Below, piece by piece: positions 38,801-53,270 of a stretch of 64,000 bases of DNA. The stretch is from Zerene cesonia (taxonomy: Eukaryota > Arthropoda > Insecta > Lepidoptera > Pieridae), in NCBI RefSeq assembly GCF_012273895.1, contig NC_052128.1, forward strand, positions 2,170,001 through 2,234,000, read 5' to 3'. The translations under genes and the position numbers were made by a program. The notes under the pieces are model-generated. The model ran no database searches. It saw only the letters and a program-made list of their open reading frames with translations, and had not been told where the DNA came from. Within the stretch, counting starts at the first letter, position 1. Each line of letters starts with the position of its first letter.

Positions 38801-41800
38801 TGTATTAAACCAAATAAATGTTGTATTATTGGCCTCTATTGAAAGAGATATACAACAATAAAGGGACTTAGCTGAACCACCGATTCTAATTAATGATCTT
38901 TATAAATAGTCCATTTTGGGTTAAAATGTAAATACAAACCGCAATTTCAGAGACACGTGTCCTTTCAATGATCCTTACACAAGCAGACTAAAAGCTATCA
39001 AATGTTTGAGGAACTTCAATGTATTCAAAATAGTTTAACACTTCAAATATATTTGGCTTTTTCGATATCTGGAATAATTTTTTTAAGAAGTAATCCAGCA
39101 TACCAGCAACAACACTTACATCAGCTTTATTACTTCACAAAGTTTACTATCCGTTGAAAAGTCCTTAAAATCAAACTTAGGAAAATACCCGTAAACCAAC
39201 CACCAAATTTTAATGGATTCAAGACTCGATTAAAGATTTATTCATTATGTACTCGTACATCTCCTAAGATCTAACGGCGAGCGTGCCACGATCACGTAAG
39301 CAAAATAAAGAACCAATGTACCATGTATTAAAACCGCAACGTTTCCAATTTCTTAGTGCATAATGCCAAGTACACTTTAACATTAAAACGCCAGTATCTA
39401 GTCCCACCACAAACACCCACTAAGCTCGCGTCCAATATCTGCAGCATCTTAAACAAACGTATGCTCAATTTATGAGGTATCATTAAGGAGAGTGGCTCAA
39501 CGGCCAGGAGCTTGACTCGAGCCACCAATTCGGATTATTGGATTATCGCCGCCCTGCATACACGGCGGAATTCGAGGAGACGTTCTAATGACGTCACGTT
39601 ACTTGATACCGCTAACTAGACGTTAGCCATAATGGTAATATTAAAAAGCGTCAGTTATATCCTTAGAGGATAATATCATCTTTTGTATTTTTTGTTTCTA
39701 CAAGTTTACAATTGTGTTTCACTCTTGAGGATCATTTGCGAAAAAACATAAGTATAAAAATTAGCACTACTAATTATTATATTCAGTTATATTTAAAGTA
39801 CAGAGCCCCTATCCAAACTACATGTAGTTATAATTCCCAATCAACACGGTTATAACATCATCGTAAAATTTGTTCCATAAAACCCTTTTACATAGAAATG
39901 TTCTGCTTACGAGTGTGTTCACATCAAAATTCCGAAAGTGTACGCCCAGTTCTATCCATTTATAACTTATATTGGAGTCGTGAGGCGGCAGATATCAAAA
40001 GAAATGAAATAATATCACATAATAATGTTCAACACGGGCCTTAGTACGAATCTCGTAGCGGTGACGTAGACTTAGATAAATTATGTAACTGAAACAAATG
40101 CTCGCTTTAAAAATATACCAAGTGATCAAAGGGAATAAATAAGCAAATAAATGATACTACATGTGTAAGGTGCAACTCGGTTTTTGAGATTCTCTCCTAT
40201 AATTGAACGCAACGTTCGCAACTAATGCATTTACGCTGACACCCAAGTGACAAATTTCAGAATGCTAACTGACTCTTAAACCAGCACACGGTCACATTAA
40301 AACGATGTTACTTAATCCCAAACCTGATACGATATACAACATCAAAAAAAAAAAATACAAATGAATGAGCATTTGTAATTTTTTCCTTAACCTTATGATC
40401 TGATAAATACTTTCCTTTCAATATAACAATATATGAGTATTTAATTAATATACACACAATTAAACCCATAAATGAGAAACGAGAAACGAATTATTCTGGC
40501 ACTGGATTCGATTTCAAATGTGGTAATCATGTCGTTGAATATGCAAAGTGAATTATCTACGTTTGTAATAGGTATTTTGAGAAAGTAATTATGACGGTTA
40601 CGCTTTCACGGCTCAACCGCTAAATTGTTTTTGATGTAATTTATTTCGGCGGTATCAGAGACGTAGAGGGCGCAGCGTTTCAGAACTGGGAAGTAAATTA
40701 GTTATAATAAATGCATGCGCTAAGTTTTAATTGTCACAAGTCAATATACATCCCAGCCTATTAATGGCAAGTGATACTTCGCCCACAAGCTTCCTCAATA
40801 ATGAAACGGTACCAAAAAAAAATCAGTGACAACATCTGGAGATTGGATGACATACTAGACCAACAAGAAATGGTACAGCTAGAGAATCCTTATTACTATT
40901 TGAATACAGATTGTATAGGAGTGCGGTAGTTTCCTCGATGCGTGACCCCAATCCGTGCACAAGCAAGTCCAGCTCTCATTAACTATTCGTCTAACATCTT
41001 ACCCGACGGCGCCGTTCAGAGCGGTGACCAGGCCGGGCCTCTCATAACACATATGCATGCCAGCTGCCTCTCCACCCACTTTATTAACAATGAACGAAAT
41101 TGTTGCAAAGTATTCCGACACACAAACAAAACAACTGTTTTTCAATAGACACTTCACTGATCACAAAATGTACTAATCGACGCCACTTACGAACATTTTC
41201 CTTGGTTACGTTCAATACGCAATCCACTCTGTTGTGAAATAAACAAATTAGACACGGGAAATGTGGAGGCAATCATATCGGTATTTCATTGTTAATTCAC
41301 GACATGGCCACGCTTGATCGTAACTGGGTGCTGGGTGCGCGGAGTTATCTTTTAAATTCATCTCGCTCCGTCCAAGTTTTCCCAAACCGTAAAATAATGG
41401 ATTAATTATGCGATGGAAGCTTCATAATTTTATTATTAAAGTTCTCGATCGGGAGAAAACGTCTGTATATTTTGAACCATCTTCCCCATTATATTGACTT
41501 AGAAAAGTTCGTGAAAGGAAAAGTGATTTCGCGCAAACAAGACGTGAGAGAGACATTATACTCGCGGCGGTTTGATATATATCGCGAGCAAATATTCTGT
41601 CATCGCATTCACACATATTAAGAGGAATCCACGCATATACGATACGCTAGAGCAACCAATACTGTACGAGTTATTAAATGAACAGATTGTATAGTAATCT
41701 CATATCTATCTAGCCGTTATTCGAAACAATATTATAATTGTATGTAATAAATAGATTTACAGAGGCTTATAAACAATCGTCAATTTTATACATATAACAA

Positions 41801-43039
41801 GTGTAATCAAAGAGCTTTTGTTCTAAGTTGTATATTGTTGTGGTATTTTAATCTAGAAAAATATTAAATTTGTTCGCAGGGCAATCTATAAAGTTAATGT
41901 TTTCCCTAATCCCTTAAATAAAGTTGAAGAAGAACATTTCATTATCTTTTCGCTTGAAATTCTTAATCTGCTATTTTTTTCTTATAACATTAAGAATTTA
42001 AGTTTACCTGATTGTTACAAAATTTATCTATTCCACAGATTTGATATAAACAGAAAACATACAGTGTTAAGTTTCACGGCGAAACAGCGATGTATTGTCA
42101 TAAACATATCACAAACGAGCCATACGGGTGTAAGGTTATTTGTGATAACTTCGTTACACCTTTCGAAATCGAAAATTAAGGTTTTATTAAATAAATATAC
42201 GAAATGCATGAATAACATATATTTTTCCTAAGTGCTGAAGTCCTAGCAAATATTGAAAAGGACAACGGATTATTTGAGATTTCTCTTGAAACACTTTCAA
42301 TCCTATAAATTGGCAAACGTGATTAAGTTCACCAGGTAGGGTTTCTCATTTAACGGCAGCTAACGCAGCTTTAATATATGGCATTTTAATTGACTTTAGT
42401 CAATAAATATGCTTTACATTATTTCGTAAGCAGATAGACTCATTTATTTACCTATAGGGACACATGACGATTATTCGTGCTGTTTCTGTATCAGAAATAT
42501 TGTTTATAAACAATACAAAAACTTATTAAAAGAATTATTAAGACGCGTAGAAAAGAAGAATTAATGAATAACATTAACAACATCTAATGTCCACTAATCC
42601 TTACATGTCCCGTGTGTGTGAATGTATGAGTAAATCCACGCCATCCGCGAAAGTCTAAAACGTAACATTTGTCAAGGTTATATTTCCGCGGGTTTTCTGT
42701 GCGAGCCAAAATCTTGTCTGGCCGACATTCTGGTCCACATTAACCTACTTCCACGAGGTCGGAATCACCGCGCCGCGTCAATCGAGTGTTTTCGATAATT
42801 ACTTGCTCGTTAGTTCAGGGACTAAATTGATAGCTTTTATGATTATATATTTATTGTTAATAGTAATATACGTTTTACTTTTTTACTCAATGCACGGCCA
42901 CGGCGTGTGATTGTCAGTTGTCAAACATAATTCTGCCTTCTGTCGTATGATGACTTTGTTTATTATTTACGGGTAATTGAATGCATCATTTATATGAGCT
43001 GTAATACTTTCTTAGTTAACATTGTACTAAAGCAGCTTA
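38801..43039. other. Noncoding stretch left of the inverted repeat
   Basis: No gene or repeat recognised. It may continue the left arm, because the partner of any such continuation lies beyond 64000. Confidence 0.45.
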
Positions 43040-44639
43040 CTGATATTATATATTATATAATAAATATAGCTTAAAGCCTTCTAATTGTGTCTATAATAAA
43101 TTCCATCGGACCTACGGACACGTATTGATAGATAAGGTTCCTAAAAAGTTTAGCAAATTAGTTCCGTCACCGATCAATAATAACATATGTTGAGGACATT
43201 ATAATCACAAGATATAATAATTAAATTATCGACGATAGCAACTCCTGCACGTGGGAATGTGCCTCCTAGCTACCGATTTGTGTTATCTTATTACAGCATT
43301 ATTCATTAAAGCGCGAAATAAAAACGTTAAAAAGTAGATAAATTATTATAATAATGGAGTTATGAAAAACAAGCGCTATCATAACCTCATCGTATTACCG
43401 ATTACGTAATCTTGAAGGCGCTCATTTACATTTCTTTGTTATAAAAACTTCCAAGCCTCATTAAATAGAAGATTAATTTACAGATGTCTATATTATAATT
43501 TTACCGCTTCGAACAAACAGTATGAATGTGAAATTGTTTGTGCTTACGCTTACAAAACACGCAAATGTCTACTGAACAGATTTAGATGAAATTTCGAACA
43601 CAGGTAGTTTAATCCTGGAACTGTATGAATGGGTTTTTTTAACGTTCATAGAAGCAGCGTATTTGATAAAGAAAAACTTTATCGTATTTACCGAAACTTT
43701 TGTAGGGTCATTTATTTATCCCAATTGTAATTGTTTAAATCAACTGATTATTTAGTTGAAGTGGCTGTAATATTCTTCCATATTATAGTATTTTTCTATT
43801 ATATTTCTAAAAGGTGTAAAAAGTAACAGTTATTAATTTTTTACTTTTCTTTACTGATACGTACTCACGTTTTATTCAAAGCGTCACGTGATAATTATAA
43901 AATTACACTTAACATAAACATTTTCATTGTTTAGCAAATAGTTTATAATCTATATCCCATAGATAATCTTTAGTTAAAGCCTTAGAATAAAGCAGTAAGA
44001 ACTTTTGGAGTATAACATTTTTGATAAATATATACATTAAAATAAAACCTCTTTTTATATACCTTTCACAGTAGTAAATTAAATACATACCTACATTAGA
44101 GCCCATAATATCGATTAAAAATAATTTCGCAAATAACGTCGAGGCCCTTCACACGTAGAGGGTGCGCAAATTTTCGACGCCTACGCCTCGTTTAAAACAA
44201 AAGCTATGCATGGCGCACTATACAGGGTGCGTAAGAGGGAAATTTGATTTTTGCGTAATGAACCGTTGAAAGCTTTTAAGCGATTAGAAATCTATATAAT
44301 GCAAGGTCATTATGAATCTGAAAATAATCTATCACGTGCGATCGAGTGTACAGTAGGTAGTCCCGTGTAGGCTAACGACTTTTGTATTAAAAAACGTAAC
44401 TTTATTAAGTAAACTTTAGTAAGTATTCAACGCAGTGTAATATTTAAGCGCCGGGATTACCCAAACAATAGAGGCCAATGTTTTTTCCTCAATTATTTTA
44501 TGTGCATCTCATTATTATCATTTTGATTAAATTATTCAACTTATTGTATACTTAATGGCATGCCTCAGTGTTATTCATTGCTGTTTACTATTAGAAACGC
44601 ACTACAATCTATTAATATAATCCCAAACGAAATGCGGTG

Positions 44640-45060
44640 GGTAAACAAATATTGTCATAATCCCAGTTTCAGCGATCAAGCGCGTCACGCATGAGTCAAC
44701 ATCATGGACACCGTATCCGTCCGCGGGTCTTACAAAAAAATTACGCCACAGCGCACTATTTCATCCAAAGATCCAACACTGCAATCCAAATCGCCACAGA
44801 TTTCACTGCGACGGCGCCTCGGTCGCGTTGACAACATGCGCGCATTCCGAGTCGCGTCACGTTCGCCCGCGTCCGTGCGAAATCCCGCCAAAAGTGAGTG
44901 TTTGGACAAAGTGAGCGCTCCGGGTGCAGACGTCCGTGCGCTATGCGATGTCGTGCGCGACTGTGGCGGCGCGGCCTGCGGGGAGGAACGCGGGTGCGAC
45001 GTACGCCGCTCGCAGGTTATCGCCGACTACAGATAATGATGTCAAAAGTGGATCAGACTA
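44640..45060 (+). promoter_or_regulatory. GC-rich island in left arm, possible promoter or 5' exon
   Basis: A CpG-rich block in AT-rich surroundings. It contains an open frame of 110 codons (44704-45036) starting MDTVSVRGSYKK and rich in Arg and Ser, and a splice-donor-like AAAAGTGAGT at about 44889-44898. The frame is preserved without any amino-acid change in the right arm, though the GC content alone makes long stop-free stretches likely. I do not recognise the peptide. If the right arm is the true orientation, this block would lie upstream of lilli and on its strand, so a lilli 5' exon is possible but unproven. Confidence 0.3.
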
Positions 45061-46969
45061 ATGTTCTCTATTATGTTGTAAACGTTCCGAATAACGCGAT
45101 GTTGCAGCGTCAGTCCCTGATTCCCTTGCTCTTTGTAACCGATCCCTCGTTTAGAACGATGATAAACATTGTTATTAATCTATTCAATTACCTCACCGAT
45201 TCCATCGATTTGATTGTCACTTTTTACGTGAGATCCGCCACTCATTTTCATTAATTTATTCTCTACGCTACAAAGTAACTTTCGAGATTATTTCAATTGA
45301 AAGTTCTCCGGTTGTAAAAACGGAGAGCGACCCAAAAAGCTGGAGCTTTAACGCAATATCAACAAAGGTAACTTTTAAAGCATCTCTAATCGAAATAAGT
45401 TGGCGCCCATCTTCCGACATCAACCACAATTTTATTGTCCCGTGTCCCGCTTTACGACAAACAAAAACTCACCTTAACTCAGTATCCCACGGCAATAAAT
45501 CGCTTTGTCGAAAATGAATTCACTCTAAGTCGGATCGAAATTTGTTGATATTTCGTCGACCTTCCAAATGTGCACCGTATCATAAAAGCACTGAAGTTTT
45601 TAAACCTCTGCACATTTAAGAGTGGATGGTACGTTTCGTGTTCTTGTACATTTGCCTAATACGGAGCGTCAAAGTTTGTTCTTATGTCTCAGAGAACAGG
45701 GTTCAGATTGGCGTGGCGTGGTGCGGTCCGTTTATATTTCCTTTTAGCGAGGTTTTGTGTGGTTGTATATTTTGGTCGGATTAAGAAACGGGCTTCGTTT
45801 GATGAATGTATCAGTTCGCGTAGGTTTTGCGGCGAATGTCGTGAAAGAGCCGTGACGCTGAAGAGTGGGAAAGTATGTTTTTTCCGCTTATTGAGTCTGA
45901 GCACAAACAGCCATTGAGCCAGCACGGTGACTCGTTCTGTTAATGAACGCCGAAACGTAAACTTCGCCTTTATTACTTTAATCTTTAGGAAACTCGCCAT
46001 TGAAATAGACTCTAACATCAATTAGCATTATGCGCTCTCGAGTTAAACTGTTATATTGCTTTAGTTATTAGTCATGTAGCGTCTGCAAATTAAATTCTCT
46101 GATAATTTCGCAATTAAACTTCAGGCCAATATAGGGTACAATGTATTGAGATTTCCACCCTTTATAGAATATGTAAGTTAGAACAGAGACAATTATTTCA
46201 AAACTGTCATTCATAATAACAAATTTTAATACGTAAGTATTATCAAAGTGGATAAACTGTAACTTATTATGTTGATACAGAACACAACATAAGCCAAACC
46301 CAAAAATAATTTTACTCTTCATGCAAATATTATACGAATCAAATATCTTGAACCTACTCGCCTCGCGCTTCATAGAGTTAACTTTATCCTGACACGTTTC
46401 CACTGCGGCGTGTGTAAAAATTCGTCATACATTTTTTACAATACCACCAACCACCTTATAGCGCAATTTTACCACCCAACCCTGCAGTCGAATAAAAAAT
46501 CAGTACATAACAGCGCAGAAACTGCCTGGACACTAGTAGATACCTATTGCCTCTCAGTTAAGGACGAATACTTAACCCATTCACCATCAATGAACGTCCA
46601 CGTTAATACGTAGTGACCCAAATTTCAACGTCGCGGTCACATCGGAAATAGGCGTATAATCCCGGGAGGGACACGCAGGGCCGACGGCATCAAGGGGGGA
46701 CCACTCGACTCTCAACCCGAGAGGGGATTTACGTGATAATTCATTGGCCTTATTGATTTAACTGCAACACCACTCGTGACCGTCTCGACGTGGTGACATA
46801 TGTTGCGGGAGATACATGCTTCCCTCACCAATTAATATATAATGTGTGATACCTATAATGTACAGAATGTGAAATCTTATAATCAATAAGGTCAAGAACT
46901 TAAAATTTTAGAAATTTCTACGGCAATATTTTAAAATTGATACAAACATATTACTTTCTATTGAATCAC

Positions 46970-47060
46970 TATCTCTATCTATTAAAAAGCCCCAAACAAA
47001 ATCTGTTGCGTATTGTTAAAGATCTAGGAATAAGATATAGACGAAAATCGAGTTTGCTTT
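46970..47060 (-). mobile_element. Family D-like repeat fragment, left arm
   Basis: The plus strand reads CTATCTATTAAAAAGCCCC, AAATCTGTTGCGTATTG and AAAGATCTAGGAATAAGATAT. The right-arm counterpart (about 59910-60000) retains the CCGTCTGTGTGTCTGTATGCC stretch that is mutated here, making this one of the more diverged arm segments. Confidence 0.45.
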
Positions 47061-50000
47061 TTACTATGAAGTATTAGTATTTAGCGAGTAAATGATTATA
47101 ATCATATTAAATGTTTTCTTCACAAATACAAACGACATCATAAAAACTTTCTACTCAAAATATTCTATGAATAAACAAAACTTTAACACGCCATCGTTAC
47201 CAACAATTAGAAGGAAACGTAAAACATAAATCGGTCTCAACCCTAACATTCTTAGCAGCTAACTCCAACCCTTGCTCGCAGGCAGGTGCGACGCAAGCTG
47301 CTGGGTCGCCACTCACAATTCATCGTGGGATTCTGAACTAACAAAAGATTTTCGACGATAACTGTAAACATACGATTCCCCTGCATTTATATTTTATAGC
47401 GACTAGACAGCAGAATTCCTATCGCTTGTTCAATAGATGAAGTCACATTTGCATACAACATGAAACTACTTGGGAGATTTCTCATCACGAAAAACATAAT
47501 AGAATTCAATTAAACCTTAAGTAAACTACAGTTTGACTTACATTGTAGATATTATTCAAATATTCTTCTTACGTTTTACGATTAATAACAAACTACATAA
47601 CAAAAAGATCCTCCATCCTCCATCCTATTTTTTGGTATAATTCATTGCACATACATAGAGCATTAATAAATTATTAAACGTAAACATTTATGATTTAAAT
47701 ATCGAACATCTTGCGAATCCTCCAACCCCTTGAAAGCGTCACGTAACAAGCAACAATGGCCCGCAGCAATCAGTGGATGTCCCATTTCGAAACTTCTGTT
47801 ACTAGGCCATCATCCCCTGCACTCGCTCTACAAGCAGTGTATTGAAGTTAATATTTATTAATTACATTCGGCTGTAAAAGTAATCCCATTTCGCCGCAAC
47901 CTCGGCAGACGGTATCCTGGTTAAATATGCATACAACGGACTAGCTTTGGGGATTCGCGCATTCGAAGAAGTCGAGCCACGTACGTAATTATACATTGTC
48001 GGTTAATGTTTCTGCTTACGTATTGACGTTTTTTATTGTAGGCAAAGCGATGGTTGTTCGTTAGTTAGTATATTTGTATGTGCATTGTATATAACGACGA
48101 ATATTTTATTTTATAGTGATAAATGTTTCTAAGTTCACTTTATAGTTTTAATAATGCCAACGAATAGAAGTTGTGTGTAATCGCATTTATTTTGATTGTT
48201 TTATTGCCTGATCATTTTATCAAATCATACGTAGGTTTTTTAATTAAATTATTTGGATGGGATATCTTGAAATGTAGAGAAAAAATAAACATCGAATACG
48301 TTGTGTTATATCCATTTTCAACAATGAGACACTAAAAAATCATCTTGTGAAGTCACGTCTACCGTAAATTAAAATATTTTAAAGCTAATAAGAACACATA
48401 CAAATTGATAAAGTGATTACATAAAACATTTACCGCGCCTCTCGCCGAGAGCCCGCTAACTTCACTCGCACGATCTCCATCTCTTCAGACGATAATCTTA
48501 TTTGTGCGCTAGACTTTGCCATTAAAAACTAATTACCCTCATTACTGAATTAAGAAAGTACCAATTACTTTGGTAATATGATCGTGTGAACTTGAATTTA
48601 ATATATCTTTACTTTCGACTACACTATCATCGTGACTTGTAAGATAAATTATAACACATATATTATACGAGTGCGTGTAATTCTCTGAGTTCGTAAAATT
48701 CTATGAAAAAATAAATATAGTTTTAAATATTAATATTAATTTTAAATAACATGAAACAAAAAAGCATACCAATTACTAGGGCAACATATTACTACAGAAT
48801 ATTCTACGTCATTTAAAAATAATGCTAAGCGCAATTCGATCGGAACGGTACACTTAAACCCATGAACCAATTTGCACTAATAGTTATTAGAACGGTAGCT
48901 AGTCTTATTGAATAAAATACATTTCGAGGAATACGCATTTAAAGTCGCAATCTAGGAAATTGATTTTTTTTAATACTTGGCGTTGAATGCGGAAACTAGG
49001 CCTTTAACTTCATTCCCACGAAACTAATCAGTGATTTTTGTTATGAGTCAAACATTAATTCATTCAAACATCGCAATATAAAGGCCTCTTGTTTTTAAAA
49101 TACAAGTAATTTAATGTTCTATCATATTATACATAGTCAAAAACGAACCAGAGAATAAGGCAACAATAAAAACATTTCCACCTCTGCGAGGCAAAATCAA
49201 AAACAATCACCAATCAACATTTTCAATCGGATCAACGCAGTCATCGACTTTTGAAGTTTAGACGTGAACTAGCGACATAAAACAATGTTATGCCTCTCTC
49301 CTTAATCTTATCAGGCCGTTGATTACTTCAAGCGAAAAGCCAACTTCGCTGTAATTCGCAAAATACTGGGGTCTTATCTAAATTATGTGTCGACTGGTGA
49401 GTGTGAGGTGTCGAAAGGTCTTCCTAGAACTAATGTAACGCCGACATGATGTATGCTTTTAGATTTAAAAGCGACTCCTATATTTATATTGTCGCCGTAT
49501 TGCAATATGATATTTTGCATCGAAAAATTTTTGTTTAGATTACTTTTAAAGAAGATAATAATATAACATGAATCTGAATTCATAATGGAAGTTTTAACTA
49601 TTTCATTACAAACTGGTAAACTTTAAATATTTGAAATAATACTTAAACATAACACACAACAACCTTTAAAAGCCTTTATTGACCAAATGGGCTAAACTTG
49701 TTAACATTATTTTCAAACATTTTTTAGCAACGAAATAAGTTCGCCCGTTGTTCGATAATGCTTCAGCATTTATATTCATAAATTCACAAATTTGTGACAT
49801 CATAAATATTTCACCACTTGAATATCTCAAATTATTAACAGTACCTATATCTGAAAACAGTCCGACGATAAAGCTGAAAATAATCCGATAACTCAACTGT
49901 AATAACACTCAATTACAAATGATTTAAATATAAACCAAACTACGACAAACAAACCAGATATCTGAATTCATTCGAACAGCGAGCGTCGACACCGCGAAAT

Positions 50001-52149
50001 CAGCTTTTGGGGGGACATTAAATATTTTCAGTTATAGAGTCGAAAAAGTCACAAAAGCATCGCATTTCCATCCGAGGAGTCGTGTTATATGTAGGTTTAT
50101 ATAGCATACAGGTGAGCGAGCAACAAAGACATACGAACCGAGCCTGCATTTATTGAAAGTGGGGGAGAACGGGGACAAGGGGGAACCGCTTGGGACGGCT
50201 CCGTAACTGATGCACGTTTGAATTTGGCGTCACTTTTGTTTTGTGAAGAAATTCGAAAGGATTTTAGGGAGTGAAAATACATTTGCTTTAACATAAATAT
50301 GTTATGACGGACTATTGAATTCGTGAAATGCTAAGTCTATCCGCTGTAAAGTAGGAGGTATGAGCTTTCTAGCATTTTATTTTATACACACCACTACTGT
50401 ATGTGCGAATGCAATGTATACCTAACTTAACGTCGCTATATGTAATCGCGTAGGGACGTTGAATTTAAATTTTGGTACAGAGATTATTGATCACTACTAT
50501 AAAAAATCAACTTAACTTGTAGTAGGCATATGTAGATACATTCCGTAAGAATGAATGTCTTAAAACACCATAAAAATGAAGAAAAACCATACCATTTATG
50601 ATATATTGTATATAACCCTGAGGCCCGAAGCTCGCGTCACCCCTAAGCGCTGCAGCCACGGATTATTACCGCAAATATGACAAAAAAGGACTTGTTGCTT
50701 TATCACTGCCACATTTTTACGGGCGCCAATTTAACATATTATGATGTCGCTCGCCCTTTTGTGTTTAGATCGTGAATGACGATAAAACAGAGTCTCCGAG
50801 TGTCGTAAGGTATTTTTTTTAACTTACAAGTCTACCGTCATTTTGAAGATTCGTTGTGAATTTCGTCAATTCGTATATAGAAAAAATAAGTTCTAAACTC
50901 AGTCATGTTTTCCTATCCCTACCCACGACTAATATATTCAAAAACAAGTCATGATTAATGAGACATAAAACCAAACGTAAAACTAATCCAATCGAAGCTC
51001 ATCTCTCTCTTATATAAACAGTAAAAAAAAAGTGCAAACATCCATTGCAGCGCAACGATCTCCTAGTGCCACGTACGAAATATCAACGAGGTCCGCACCG
51101 TCGAGCCGGCAATATTTCATATTGTTTGTCTCGCCGGCGAAACAGGCTTTTGTTCTGAATAATTTACAATTTGGACGCGGTTATTAATCGTGCAATGATA
51201 TAATGTGTCCGCGTATCGCTGTATATCACGGGCCGCGGCGCGACTAACAACATATAAAGGCGCGTAAATAAATGCCAACGTACCAATGGCGGTGGTGCTC
51301 AAACTGATGTGAATTTTAAAAGCGTATTCAAATCAAATCCTCATAAACTTACGAGAGTATTGCTTGATTGTTATTATTTCGCGAACGTGGCTCATATAAA
51401 GCAGTATAAATATACGTATTAAAAATTCTTCCCATGTGAAATGTTAATTCAATAGCACTCCATAATATTCGGTTAACAAATGACATATTAACAACTAAAC
51501 GAGACAGTTTAGTGGGTACTTGGCAAGTGAAGTGAATATAAGAGGCCATTATGTGATCATTAAATGATTATTTTGCAGTTACTGCAATCGTGTAATGATA
51601 GAATTAGTGCATAAAATGTATGCAATGTTATTAGCATACAAACTTTAATGTTCCAGAAATTAATGATATACAAAAACGCAAATATATTTAATATAGTATT
51701 GACACCAACCATTTCAAACAAATACGTGATGTTTGGTTTTGAGAAAGTTTATCGAAAAGAAAGTTCAAACATTCCTTAACGTTTAATTAGGAAATTTTTA
51801 TTGTTTATTTGTATTTTTATACACAGTATTGTCCTTACACTATTGATTTTTAACAATACTGTAATAATTAGTACCTACCTAACAAAAGATTCAATCTCGA
51901 AATCTCAGACAGCACAAAATATGCATTTCACGTCTAAATATTTCGCGTTGCCTTCACAGATTGCTCGGCGACTGGGCCGAGTACATTCCTCAGCGTCCAT
52001 TACTTGTCTGAGAGCTGCAAGCCTCCCAGATTAATCAAAGAGCAAATAGGTGTGCGAGATGACGTCTAGGCACTGCCCACCGCCTACCTGTTGATTATTG
52101 GGTTACTTAGCGCCTAGCCCGCTCGGCTACACGGCCGTTATTTTGTGAC

Positions 52150-52345
52150 TATTGGACTAACTTTTGCCCGCGTTAAATTCGGTGAAGTTTAATGGATGTT
52201 ATTTCACATAATATAAATCTGCTTTTTTACTCTATCTATTAAAAAAGAGCCCATCAAAATTTTGCTGCGTAATTGTAAAGATCTAAGCATACAGACACAC
52301 ACACAGAGGGCGGAAAGCGACTTTGTATTATACTATATAGTGATA
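52150..52345 (-). mobile_element. Family D-like repeat in left arm
   Basis: On the minus strand it reads CCGCCCTCTGTGTGTGTGTC, then ATGCTTAGATCTTTACAATTAC, TTTGATGGGCTCTTTTTTAATAGATAG, and TTTAACGCGGGCAAAAGTTAGTCC. The mirror copy in the right arm is at 54565-54757. Confidence 0.55.
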
Positions 52346-52377
52346 AAATATGACAAAAATATATATATACATATATA

Positions 52378-53270
52378 GAACATTACAAGATTTTGTCGGT
52401 GCGATATCTATGTGTATTTTCACGTTCATTTCAAATGTTTTAATCAGTGAAATAATAAAAAATAATTTAGTATTTACAATAAACCAATGTTCATTTCACT
52501 TTATCCATCATATGAGTTGCACAATAAGGTTATAATTTTTTTTAACAACAAATTTGTTTTTAATGTAGTTGCATTATTTATACATTTTACTAAGCAATAT
52601 TTTAGTAAATATTACAAATAACTTCAATATTACCTTAATTAATAATTTTATTGAAATTCAATTACATGTTTCTTAAAAGAAATACCTACAGTGAATTATA
52701 TTTTGAATACAGTAAGTTACCATATGTAATTCGTTTGTTCGTACGTTTATGCTGAAGTTTCAACCCAGTAATCGCACCGACACACAGCCGTTCATATCTT
52801 AAAAGAATCTCATCAGATCCTATTAAAATAGATCACTTACAGAGATTGGAAATATTGAAAGATTCCGACGTGGAACGATTTTCTTCGGCTAATATTTTAT
52901 ATCTTAGAAAGCTGGAGAAGTTGACTCAATGGCCATATATCATGCAGTAAGTATATGCAGCGGTATGTATGCTTATATAGGTCAACCGGTAGATTGCTGC
53001 TACATATTAAAATGCTAGACTGAACCAGATTTCATAGGGGAAATATTATTTTGTATTCAGCTTGTATTTGGGACCTTGAAAGTTAAGACTAAAAACGCTT
53101 ACAAGTATATTTTTATTCAAAAGCTATGTATACATATCTGTCCTCTCATGCTAATAACAATTGCATGTGACAATAAATATATTATTTTGTTTAAGATTTT
53201 GTAGAAGTCTACATATAGAATAAATGTTGACCTGACCGTTTTATGGTCAATCGTTGATTTTTTTTTTTTT
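52378..53270. other. Unpaired inner flank of the left arm
   Basis: About 890 bp between the last position with a visible mirror partner and the central gap, ending in a poly-T run. If the right arm is an allele carrying a mariner insertion, this segment's partner would lie on the far side of that insertion, in the gap. Confidence 0.5.

Larger units (their letters stand above)
43040..52377 (+). repeat. Left arm of a large inverted repeat (at least 9.3 kb)
   Basis: Matches the reverse complement of 54535-64000 along its whole length. Anchor pairs are 43040/64000, 44704/62339, 46021/61022, 49908/57034, 51349/55603 and 52129/54782. The sum of paired coordinates falls stepwise from about 107040 to 106911, showing indels that make the right arm roughly 130 bp longer. 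Stretches of tens of bases are identical, broken by substitutions. The arm contains a GC-rich island, fragments of dispersed repeats and otherwise AT-rich noncoding DNA. Positions 52378-53270 have no visible partner. Whether the left arm continues below 43040 cannot be judged because the right arm leaves the window. Confidence 0.95.

Noticed and set aside
39489..39530. Possible tRNA with A-box-like TGGCTCAACGG
   Set aside because: No B box. The segment is instead a small hairpin, GTGGCTC with GAGCCAC, of no clear meaning.
45684..46021. Antiparallel frames of 77 and 110 codons, repeated at 61022-61359
   Set aside because: They overlap on opposite strands, match no known family and change residues between arms. 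Duplication by the inverted repeat explains their recurrence.
51349..51549. A 66-codon frame identical in both arms (also 55403-55603)
   Set aside because: AT-rich, no recognisable domain, and identity is expected from the similarity of the arms, so it is not evidence of a gene.
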